Assembly: GCA_031553505.1 (NCBI GenBank)
Contig: JAVBLP010000005.1
Span: 62,001-126,000, forward strand
Reading direction: 5' to 3'
DNA length: 64,000 bases
Source of the DNA: JAVBLP01 sp031553505
Lineage (GTDB): Bacteria > Elusimicrobiota > Endomicrobiia > Endomicrobiales > Endomicrobiaceae
The position numbers and the translations under genes are program-made. This document shows positions 50,744 through 58,173 of the stretch, one piece after another. The notes below the pieces were generated by a model. That model was given only the letters and a program-made list of their open reading frames with translations. It was not told the origin of the DNA and did no database searches. Each line of letters begins with the position of its first letter. Within the stretch, counting starts at the first letter, position 1.

Positions 50744-52144
50744 TTAGCCGTCAACAATATCCATTTCAATGACGCGCATCTTTTTCCACTTCCCTGTTTT
50801 ATATCTTAAATAGAAAGAAGTTGCAAGGACAACAGCGTAAACCAGCATCACACACCATCCGGCATAAAGCCCCATTTTAAACACGGAGGTGATAAGATAC
50901 ATGGGTATCGCAAGCACAAAGACCGATGTAATGATTAAAAGTTTCATGACAAATGCGGTATCTCCCGCGCCTTTTATCGCTGACGCAAAGACAATGTTTA
51001 GAGGGTCAAACAGAGAGTAGAGTGCGACAAATCTTAAAAGATTTATGGCAATAGGCCTTATTTGTTCGATAATCTCGGCCTCTGAACCTTTTGAAAACGG
51101 ATATATAAACACGTTTGGTATAAAAATATACGCAAGTATGACAAGAGTTATGTAGGCGTATACTATATGCAAAGAAGTTTGTACCGAAAACTGTGCGATT
51201 GATGCTTTATTTCTGCCAAGATACTGCCCTACAAGTATTGATGTTGTAATTCCACACCCGACAAGCGGCATAAAAGCAAGGTAATTAATATTCATCGCAA
51301 TGTTTGTCGCAGAAAGCTCCAAAGTGCCAAGAGTACCTATTATAAGTATGAAAAACGTAAACCCGGACATGTCAAAGAAAAATTGTACCCCGTTAGGAAA
51401 ACCGAACTTTATCAGCCTTTTCAAAAAGCTAAAGTCAGGTTTTGCAATTTTAGTATTGTATATGCGCTTATTGTTTTTTGATAGTATTTTGACAATAAAA
51501 ATTATAAGCATTGTAAACGCGCCGAAAATACTAGCAAACGCCGCGCCTTTAATACCCATTTCAGGAAAACCGCATTTTCCAAAAATCAGCAGATAGTCAA
51601 ATACTACATTGACTGTTATACCTATTATATTTACAAGCAGGACAACTTTGGTTTTGCCTCTTCCCGCGTAAAAACCTGACAATGCGGATGCGGCAAGAGA
51701 CGGGAAGGCTCCGTAACACAAAACCCTGAAATAATCGGATTCTTCCTTTGCGACAGACGGCGCGTGACCTATAAAATCAAATATGTTCTGCGAAAAAAAT
51801 GATACTGAAAGCAGTGCAAATGCGCCTAAAAACGCAAGATAGAAGCTTTGCCATATTGAAGGGCCTATAAAACGGTACTGTTTTCTCCCATAGTATTGTG
51901 AAACAAAGACATCTATGTACGTTAAAGTGCCTACAAATATGCTCATTATCGAAAAATTAAGCGTTCCGGCAGGAAGTGAGGCGGCAAAAGCGTCCTGCGA
52001 GTGCCATGCAAGGAAAAACCTGTTAACAAAGCTCTGTATAGACCAGGCTCCGGTAGAAATAATAAGGGGAAACGCAATTTTAAGGAACTCCAGATAACCT
52101 GCCTTAGCGCTCCATTTGCGTTTTATGAATTTGAAAAGCTGCAT
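50744..52144 (-). CDS. MATE family efflux transporter
   Basis: A 466-residue inner-membrane protein with about 12 helices in two similar halves, as in NorM and DinF. The N-terminal half begins FLKIAFPLIISTGAWSIQSFVNRFFLAW and the second half has FGFPNGVQFFFDMSGF. The QYYGRKQYR and QYLGRNKAS loops are equivalent positions in the two halves. It exports cationic compounds in exchange for sodium or protons; the substrate is not known. The stop lies 5 bases from the tRNA-Leu 5' end on the same strand, so the two may be cotranscribed with the transporter first. Confidence 0.9.
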   Translation of the reverse strand: MQLFKFIKRKWSAKAGYLEFLKIAFPLIISTGAWSIQSFVNRFFLAWHSQDAFAASLPAGTLNFSIMSIFVGTLTYIDVFVSQYYGRKQYRFIGPSIWQSFYLAFLGAFALLSVSFFSQNIFDFIGHAPSVAKEESDYFRVLCYGAFPSLAASALSGFYAGRGKTKVVLLVNIIGITVNVVFDYLLIFGKCGFPEMGIKGAAFASIFGAFTMLIIFIVKILSKNNKRIYNTKIAKPDFSFLKRLIKFGFPNGVQFFFDMSGFTFFILIIGTLGTLELSATNIAMNINYLAFMPLVGCGITTSILVGQYLGRNKASIAQFSVQTSLHIVYAYITLVILAYIFIPNVFIYPFSKGSEAEIIEQIRPIAINLLRFVALYSLFDPLNIVFASAIKGAGDTAFVMKLLIITSVFVLAIPMYLITSVFKMGLYAGWCVMLVYAVVLATSFYLRYKTGKWKKMRVIEMDIVDG

Positions 52145-52241
52145 TAAGTATCCTTTTTAGCCTTGAAATTGTATAATAAAAAGGCTAATATATAAAAAAA
52201 TATCACTAATTATAGTATATTTTTGGGAAAAACGGAGAAAA

Positions 52242-52904
52242 ATGATGAAAAAATCAGTGGTTTTTGCAGTATTCTTAGCTTTTTGCGCGTCTTTTGCTTA
52301 CGCTGAAAATACAAGAAAAGTTATCGCAACGCATTATTACGAAGGCAACCCCAAAAAAGAAACGGTCTTCCATGATGACAGCGGCAAAGAGGTGGCAAGG
52401 GAATACTACCACATAGACGGCAGGGTTATGGGCGTTAAAGGCAGCATTCCTGACGGCGATATATTTGAATATTATTTGAGTGGCGGACTGAAAAGCAAAG
52501 CTAATTACCAGTCAAACCTTTTGCTTGAGGAAAGCGAATACTATGAAACTGGAATTAAAAGATCTTCAACTGAAAATGAATGGTCCGGCAGAAATTTAGT
52601 TAAAAGCAAATATGTGATATATTATCCCAACGGATCAAAACAGCAGCAGATTGAAATGGACGGCGACGGGAACGGCAAAAGCAGGCTTTACTACGATTCA
52701 GGCGAATTATTTGAAGACGCTACTCTTAAAGATGCATACAGAAGCGGACCGGTTACGCAGTATTATAAGAACGGAAAACAGATGCTTACGGGCTTTATGA
52801 AAGACGATATGCTTGACGGCCCAGCAAAAGAATACGACTCTTCCGGAAAGCTTACAAAAAAAGTTGTTTATAAAGAAAACCAAGTTGTTAAAAACGTGCA
52901 GTAA
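52242..52904 (+). CDS. Exported MORN-like repeat protein
   Basis: A 220-residue protein with a signal peptide (residues 1-21, ending near AYA). About seven repeats of the MORN_2/YwqK type follow, with the pattern Y-Y-x-N-G-x-x-x-x-x-x, for example YYPNGSKQQQIEM, YYDSGELFEDA, YYKNGKQMLTGFMKDDMLDGPAKEYDSSGKL. Such repeats form beta hairpins. Some databases call this family an antitoxin, but no toxin gene is near and the signal peptide argues against it. ATG at 52242 follows GGAGAA; a second ATG is adjacent. The next gene follows after 9 bases. Confidence 0.82.
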   Translation: MMKKSVVFAVFLAFCASFAYAENTRKVIATHYYEGNPKKETVFHDDSGKEVAREYYHIDGRVMGVKGSIPDGDIFEYYLSGGLKSKANYQSNLLLEESEYYETGIKRSSTENEWSGRNLVKSKYVIYYPNGSKQQQIEMDGDGNGKSRLYYDSGELFEDATLKDAYRSGPVTQYYKNGKQMLTGFMKDDMLDGPAKEYDSSGKLTKKVVYKENQVVKNVQ

Positions 52905-52913
52905 CAAGAGGAC

Positions 52914-54266
52914 ATGATGAGGAAATTAGCGGTATTATTATTTGCTTTATTTTTTGCGGGTTATGCGTCGGCTGAATTCATATATTTGAAATCCGGGGAA
53001 GAAGTTAACGGAAAAATAATATCTGAAACAAATGATTCGGTTACGGTCAAAGTTTCCGGGAAAAACAGAAAAATATATTTTAAAGACATAAATGAAATTT
53101 CTTCCAAAAGAAAGGAAGTAGCGCAGAATGTCGCGCCTGTTTCAGCGGAAGAAGCAAAAACGCAGTTTACAAGCACGGCAAAACAGGAATTAGAAGATGC
53201 TGACACTTATGTAAACGATAACCAGTCCGGTATAATTGTTTACAGCGTAAAAGAAACTCCTATCACTGCTCTTGCCGCGGTTCCGGCGCAGGCAATATCG
53301 TCATCAGATAATAGTGAATTTGACGCTGCGGCCTATCTGCTTGACGGCGGTGAACCTGGAAAAGCCGTCCAGGGTAAAATTGCGACTACACCTCAGTCTG
53401 TTACAGATGACGATGAACAATTTGACGCAGCCGCGTATCTTCTTGGAGGCGGCGAGTCCGGCAAAGCCATAAAAGGCGCTTCGTCTTCAAAAAAAGAAAA
53501 AGCCAAACCTGTAAAAGTATCAAAAGATGAGGGTGATTTTGACGCTGCGGCTTATTTGCTTGCGGGCGAAAACCAGGCATCTCCCGTATCCGCAAAGAAA
53601 GCTAAAGTTGTTGACGACTCAGATTATGATCCTGCGCAGTATTTGCTGGATGAGTACGATTTTAGCGGTAAAACAGAAGAAACAAAAACTAAGGCGAAAA
53701 AAATAAAAACTGCAGTAAGCACCGGTAAACCTGCTGCCGAAACCTTACTTGCCATCGCTTTTGATTTGAAGGGAGTAAATATTTTTTCCGGAAGCGTTAC
53801 TAATATGGGTGTGCAGTCGCGTGCGGATTTAACCGAAAATGCGGATTACGGCATCAGCATTGCCGCTGAACGCTACGGTTATATAAGCAGGTATGCCGCA
53901 GTTGGTTTGGGCATAGGCTATGAGTTTAGCAGATGCCTTGAAGAATCGCCTGGAAGATTTTCATTTATTCCTCTTTACGCGGCGTTTAAAATGCGCGTTT
54001 TTACGCAGGAAGATTATTATTTGTACGCAGTTGCGCATCTCGGCTATAACTTTATAACCGCAAACTCTGATTATTTAGGGATTGCAGACTCGGAAGGCGG
54101 CATATACTATGCCGGCGGCGTAGGCGCAAGTTATAACAGGTATGTTTTCCAGATTCTTTACTCCGTAAATAATGCCCATCTCTTTTCGGGTTCTTCATCG
54201 GTTAGCAGAGTTGATAAAGACGTTATGTATTCAAAAGTGGGTTTTTACATAGGTTATCTGCTGTAG
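52914..54266 (+). CDS. Exported barrel protein with four FDAAxYLL motifs
   Basis: A 450-residue protein with a signal peptide (residues 1-20). Residues about 21-65 are a small beta domain (EFIYLKSGEEVNGKII...SVTVKVSGK) like those in other exported proteins. A disordered Ala/Lys/Ser-rich region (70-265) carries four copies of a nine-residue motif x-[FY]-D-[AP]-A-x-Y-L-L at residues 135, 169, 208 and 237. Residues about 275-450 form a small outer-membrane barrel ending in YIGYLL. The same motif occurs in the gene at 54946. The repeats probably bind a shared periplasmic partner (inference). The gene is followed by a strong bidirectional terminator. Confidence 0.78.
   Translation: MMRKLAVLLFALFFAGYASAEFIYLKSGEEVNGKIISETNDSVTVKVSGKNRKIYFKDINEISSKRKEVAQNVAPVSAEEAKTQFTSTAKQELEDADTYVNDNQSGIIVYSVKETPITALAAVPAQAISSSDNSEFDAAAYLLDGGEPGKAVQGKIATTPQSVTDDDEQFDAAAYLLGGGESGKAIKGASSSKKEKAKPVKVSKDEGDFDAAAYLLAGENQASPVSAKKAKVVDDSDYDPAQYLLDEYDFSGKTEETKTKAKKIKTAVSTGKPAAETLLAIAFDLKGVNIFSGSVTNMGVQSRADLTENADYGISIAAERYGYISRYAAVGLGIGYEFSRCLEESPGRFSFIPLYAAFKMRVFTQEDYYLYAVAHLGYNFITANSDYLGIADSEGGIYYAGGVGASYNRYVFQILYSVNNAHLFSGSSSVSRVDKDVMYSKVGFYIGYLL
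53316..53648 (+). repeat. Four FDAAxYLL-type motif copies
   Basis: Copies encode EFDAAAYLL (53316), QFDAAAYLL (53418), DFDAAAYLL (53535) and DYDPAQYLL (53622), at intervals of 34, 39 and 29 codons. Spacers are low complexity, with two of them sharing GGEPGKAV/GGESGKAI. Confidence 0.9.
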
Positions 54267-54282
54267 TTTAAAAATAAAATTT

Positions 54283-54327
54283 AAAAGAAGGGGCCGGCTT
54301 CTTAATGAAGAAGCCGGCCCCTTCTTT
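54283..54327. terminator. Bidirectional terminator with 21-bp perfect stem
   Basis: AAAAGAAGGGGCCGGCTTCTT pairs perfectly with its complement across a 4-base loop, between the converging barrel and OmpA-like lipoprotein genes. Confidence 0.9.
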
Positions 54328-54365
54328 TGTTAAAGTTTTTATTAAGATTTAAAAATTCGTTTTAT

Positions 54366-54821
54366 TTAGTGTACTAATTCCATTTCTACGTTTTCGTCAG
54401 GCTGCTCCGAAACTTCCGGCGCTACCCATTGTTTGCCTTTCAGGTTTATCCGGCTTTCATCAACGCCATAGCTTTTTAATTTATCCGTTATATTTTTGGC
54501 TCTTTTTTTGCTTAAATCAACGCAATACGCCGGCGTGCCGTCATCGGCATTGTAACATGCCACATTAAGAGTGACTTCCGTGTTGTCTTTTAAGTAATTT
54601 GCCGTTTCCTGCAAAACGCCTTCGGAAGAATTAGACATCTTATCTGAATCTTTATCGAATTTAACATCTTTCATTATTATCCGGCCTTTATCATCTACGG
54701 AGCCTTGTATTACCGTATCCTGCTGGTCTGCCTGCGCATTGTCTGCCGGGATATTTTGGTTTTTAGACGCGCATGCTGCCAGCGGAAGAAGCAAAAATAA
54801 AACAAAAAGTGTTTTTTTCAT
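54366..54821 (-). CDS. OmpA-like lipoprotein
   Basis: A 151-residue protein with a lipoprotein signal: LLPLAACAS gives the lipobox with cysteine 17. The mature region is mostly an OmpA/MotB-like fold (about 50-145), recognisable from FDKDSDKMSNSSEGVLQETANYLKD and LSKKRAKNITDKLKSYGV, which pair with the peptidoglycan-binding helix of OmpA. The usual GHTD segment is altered (CYNADDG), and two cysteines (in VACYN and AYCVD) could form a disulfide. It may tether the outer membrane to peptidoglycan. It is a single gene reading toward the strong terminator at 54283. Confidence 0.75.
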   Translation of the reverse strand: MKKTLFVLFLLLPLAACASKNQNIPADNAQADQQDTVIQGSVDDKGRIIMKDVKFDKDSDKMSNSSEGVLQETANYLKDNTEVTLNVACYNADDGTPAYCVDLSKKRAKNITDKLKSYGVDESRINLKGKQWVAPEVSEQPDENVEMELVH

Positions 54822-54945
54822 TAATTTCTCCTTTTGAAATATGATTCATAATATAAAAACTGTAAATATTATTCAATTTTTAAATTTTTTATTGCAAAAA
54901 AAATACATTCGGCATATATTTAATATTATTAAAAATCGACAATTT

Positions 54946-56334
54946 ATGAAAATACACAAAAAACTAACATTTTTTCTTTTCATTATGCTGTTTTGTGCAA
55001 CTTATGCGTCTGCTTCCGTTAAAGAAGGCGGAGTATTTTCAATAAACCCATCTGTAAGAGCCGCATCCATGAAATTCGCCGCAACTGCCAATACTCAAAA
55101 TGATGTGTTCGGATTTTATTCAAATCCCGCGTTCAGATCAAAAAACACAGTTTCAGGGGTTATGTTTTCAACAGCTTTTGAGGACGGCGATAACCTTTCG
55201 GAATTTTCATACGGGGCATTTTCTTTTGTTTGCTCGGAAATCATATGGGGAATAAACGCCGGAATTTCCGCCATAAGCAGTTTTGAAGGAAATTTGAGCA
55301 AAAACCAGGATACTGCGTATTATTTAAATATTTCCAAAAGCGTAAGCATTTTAAGCTTTGGCGCGAACATAAAATATATAAGTTCAAAATTTTATGAGGA
55401 TTCTAACTCAGATTCGGTTACAGGAGACCTTGGTCTTCTTGCGGACTTCGGAATCATTTCTTTAGGCATTTCCGGCTTTAACCTTGCCGGAAATTTTTAT
55501 GACTTATACGGCGAAAAGGTTCAGCCTTATTTAAGTGCGGGAGCTTCTTTAAATTTGTTTTCAAATAACGGTTTTTCGGTAATTGTGTCCGCGGACGCAT
55601 TGCAAAAGAATATTGAAGACTATTGTTACGTGCCGAGATTCGGAGCCGAAATCTCTTATTCTTTCTTTTCTCTGCGCGGCGGTTATGAGTTTGATGAAAA
55701 ATCTGCAAAAAAAGATAAGTTTTCGGCAGGTTTGGGCATAAATATATCAAAGGTATCTTTTGATTACGCTTATATTTCGGATTATGATGAAATTAACGAA
55801 CACAAAGCCGCATTATCATATTTATTCGGAGCTCCCAAAGCAAAAACCGAAAAAAAGAAAGAAATATCAGTCAGAATAAGGGATTTGCCTCTCAAGCATA
55901 AAAACTACCTTGATGAAAATAAAGCGTTTAAAGCCGTTTTGGTGCATATAGGAGATTTACCGGAAGCGGAGAAAGAGTTTGACGCTGCGCAGTACTTGCT
56001 TGTTATGGAACAGAAAGACAATGTGTCAGTTCCTGCGGCACACGCTTTTGAAGCAAAACAAAATTATCACCAGCCAAGCGATTATGACAAAGACGGTTAT
56101 GATCCGGCGAAAGAACTTATTGATGCCGATATTTCAGTAAAAACAGTTAAACCCTCTAAAAAAAGCAAGCCTGATTTGAAAATCGCATCCAGAATAAAAG
56201 AAGATGAGTTTGACGCCGCAAAGTATATTTTAGAAAATCCCGGAACCAGTAAAGTAAAACAGCACTATGCCGAGCCTACCAAACACTCAAAAAAAGATTT
56301 TGATGCCGCATTATACCTTCTTAAACAAAACTAA
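54946..56334 (+). CDS. PorV/UPF0164-like outer-membrane barrel with four FDAAxYLL motifs in C-terminal tail
   Basis: A 462-residue protein from the ATG at 54946, which begins a signal peptide (residues 1-22, ending near YASAS); the frame is open upstream without a ribosome site, and the chosen start also lacks a clear one. Residues about 25-300 are a PorV/PorQ-type barrel (GVFSINPSVRAASMKFA, then FYSNPA). The tail (about 305-462) carries four motifs: EFDAAQYLL at 344, GYDPAKELI at 384, EFDAAKYIL at 421 and DFDAALYLL at 451, with the final copy only 3 residues from the end. The motif is shared with the gene at 52914. PorV-type barrels sit in the outer membrane; the tail should face the periplasm. 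Confidence 0.78.
   Translation: MKIHKKLTFFLFIMLFCATYASASVKEGGVFSINPSVRAASMKFAATANTQNDVFGFYSNPAFRSKNTVSGVMFSTAFEDGDNLSEFSYGAFSFVCSEIIWGINAGISAISSFEGNLSKNQDTAYYLNISKSVSILSFGANIKYISSKFYEDSNSDSVTGDLGLLADFGIISLGISGFNLAGNFYDLYGEKVQPYLSAGASLNLFSNNGFSVIVSADALQKNIEDYCYVPRFGAEISYSFFSLRGGYEFDEKSAKKDKFSAGLGINISKVSFDYAYISDYDEINEHKAALSYLFGAPKAKTEKKKEISVRIRDLPLKHKNYLDENKAFKAVLVHIGDLPEAEKEFDAAQYLLVMEQKDNVSVPAAHAFEAKQNYHQPSDYDKDGYDPAKELIDADISVKTVKPSKKSKPDLKIASRIKEDEFDAAKYILENPGTSKVKQHYAEPTKHSKKDFDAALYLLKQN
55975..56322 (+). repeat. Four FDAAxYLL-type motif copies in barrel tail
   Basis: EFDAAQYLL (55975), GYDPAKELI (56095), EFDAAKYIL (56206) and DFDAALYLL (56296). The second copy is the most diverged. Intervals are 40, 37 and 30 codons, similar to those in the gene at 52914. 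Confidence 0.88.
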
Positions 56335-56391
56335 CGCATTATTGACACTTTTCTTTTAATGTTTGTAAAATCACGAAAATAAGGGGGAATC

Positions 56392-57261
56392 ATGAAAAAA
56401 ATAATTGTTTTATCCGTTTTGTCTTTGTTTTGCCTGCCGTTTTTTGTTTTTGCTCAAAGTTCGGGAATTTCCAGGGAATATAAAATAGGCGATTTTAAAC
56501 TCATCGCGGTAAAAGACCTTGATACAAATATGGGAAAAGAAATTTTGGTAAATCCTGAAGCCGACATCGTAAGAAAAGTCATGCCTGACAATCAAAATCC
56601 TTCCTCAATCAACACATTTTTTGTCACGCTTAAAGATAAAAAAATACTTTTTGACACTGGAGTCGGAGAAGGCGGCAATCTTGTTGCCAACCTTAAAGAA
56701 GCCGGAGTGTCTCCGGCGGAAATAGATATTGTGATTATTACTCACATGCACGGCGACCATATCGGCGGCTTATTAAACAGGGAAAAACAGAAAATATTTA
56801 CGAAAGCAGACGTCTATATAGCTAATCCTGAACTTCAATACTGGGTCAACACGGTTGCCCAGGATGCCGGCACGGCAGGGCTTGCCAGAAGCGTAAAAGC
56901 CGTTTACGGTGACAAAGTAAAAATATTTAACTGGGGAGACGAAATTTTTCCTGGAATAAAAAACATAAAAGCTGTCGGCCATACCGCGGGGCATACTGCT
57001 TTTGAAATATCTTCGGGAAGCGATAAAATTCTTATAGTAGGTGATTTGATACACAGCCTTAAAGTGCAGATGGCAGACCCTTCAATGTCCGTAAAGTTTG
57101 ACCTTAATCCCCGACAGGCGGCAGAAACAAGAAAACAGATGCTGAAGGATGCGGCAAGAAGCAAAACAATGATAGCCGGAATGCATATTCCTTTTCCGGG
57201 CATAGGAATGGTATCGGAAGCTTCCGGAGGGGCGTATTTCTTTAACCCGTCTGTAAAATAA
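56392..57261 (+). CDS. Exported metallo-beta-lactamase-fold hydrolase
   Basis: A 289-residue protein with a signal peptide (residues 1-21, ending near FAQS). The metal-binding motif THMHGDHIGG is complete; GHTAGH and the later VGDLIHS supply the other ligands. The catalytic domain resembles AHL-lactonase-like MBL proteins that cleave lactones or esters in the periplasm. No quorum-sensing gene is nearby, so the substrate is unknown. GGGGGAA precedes the ATG. A terminator hairpin (57275) follows, so it is transcribed alone. Confidence 0.88.
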   Translation: MKKIIVLSVLSLFCLPFFVFAQSSGISREYKIGDFKLIAVKDLDTNMGKEILVNPEADIVRKVMPDNQNPSSINTFFVTLKDKKILFDTGVGEGGNLVANLKEAGVSPAEIDIVIITHMHGDHIGGLLNREKQKIFTKADVYIANPELQYWVNTVAQDAGTAGLARSVKAVYGDKVKIFNWGDEIFPGIKNIKAVGHTAGHTAFEISSGSDKILIVGDLIHSLKVQMADPSMSVKFDLNPRQAAETRKQMLKDAARSKTMIAGMHIPFPGIGMVSEASGGAYFFNPSVK

Positions 57262-57274
57262 AATATTTTTAACT

Positions 57275-57317
57275 AAACCATGCCTTAAGCTTATGCCCGA
57301 GGCATGGTTTTATTTTT
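57275..57317 (+). terminator. Terminator after MBL-fold gene
   Basis: An 11-bp stem AAACCATGCCT/AGGCATGGTTT is followed by TATTTTT. Confidence 0.8.
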
Positions 57318-57372
57318 GATTGAAAAATTAAGCTATTTATTATAAAATTGAGCCTAAAATTCAGGCGGTTTT

Positions 57373-58170
57373 ATGGAAAATGATTTAGCGGATTTTATAG
57401 AATTAGAAAGAGTTTCGGTTTTACGCGGCGAAAGCAGGATATTAAATAATGTAAATCTGAAAATAAATTCAGGCGAAAATGTCGCGATAATAGGGCCTAA
57501 CGGCTCGGGAAAATCCACCTTTATCAAGCTAATAACCGGGAAAATTTACCCTTCTTATACTGGCGACAATACCGTATGCAGGCTTTTTGGGCACGAACGC
57601 TGGAATATACATGATTTAAGAAATATGCTCGGGATAGTTACAAACGAGCTGCAGTATGATTTTCATAACGACATAACAGGTTTTGAAACGATTTTATCGG
57701 GTTTTTTTGCGAGTATAGGGCTGTTTAATAACCATATAGTCACAAAAGAGATGGAAAAAAAAGCCGCCGAAATGGCGGGTTTTATGGATGTGGGGCATCT
57801 TAAAAACCGTAGAATTGAAACGATGTCTTCCGGTGAAGCAAGACGTTTTTTAATAGCAAGGGCGCTTGTAAATAATCCCAAAGTTTTGGTTTTGGACGAA
57901 CCTTCAAACAGCCTGGATATTGCGTCCGGCGCGAAGCTCCATAAAACCATGAGAAAAATTTCTGATTCCGGCACAAAGATTGTTTTGGTAACGCATCTTG
58001 CGTCCGATATCATTCCGGAAATAAACAGGTTTATATTTTTTAAAGACGGCAAAATTTTTGCGGACGGCATCAGAAAAGAAGTTTTCAACGATGAAAAATT
58101 ATCAGCGCTTTTCGAGATGAATGTAGAACTTTATGAAAATAACGGCTTTTGCTGGCTGGGCGGGAAATAA
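57373..58170 (+). CDS. Stand-alone ABC transporter ATP-binding protein
   Basis: A 265-residue ABC ATPase with Walker A GPNGSGKST, Q-loop region, signature-like MSSGEARR, Walker B VLVLDEPS and H-loop LVTHLA. It is closest in look to the ModF/iron-chelate type of ATPase. The signature SGE replaces the common SGG, which occurs in some active members. No permease gene is adjacent; the partner may be elsewhere, or the protein may act on something other than transport. It begins a short operon with mprF (3-base gap), tilS and hpt. Confidence 0.88.
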   Translation: MENDLADFIELERVSVLRGESRILNNVNLKINSGENVAIIGPNGSGKSTFIKLITGKIYPSYTGDNTVCRLFGHERWNIHDLRNMLGIVTNELQYDFHNDITGFETILSGFFASIGLFNNHIVTKEMEKKAAEMAGFMDVGHLKNRRIETMSSGEARRFLIARALVNNPKVLVLDEPSNSLDIASGAKLHKTMRKISDSGTKIVLVTHLASDIIPEINRFIFFKDGKIFADGIRKEVFNDEKLSALFEMNVELYENNGFCWLGGK

Positions 58171-58173
58171 CAC

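Noticed and set aside
52242..52904. Antitoxin of a toxin-antitoxin system
   Set aside because: The family name is inherited from YwqK; the protein has a signal peptide and there is no toxin gene.
52914..56334. Tandem duplication of a complete gene
   Set aside because: The barrels are unrelated and in different positions relative to the motifs; only the short motif is shared.
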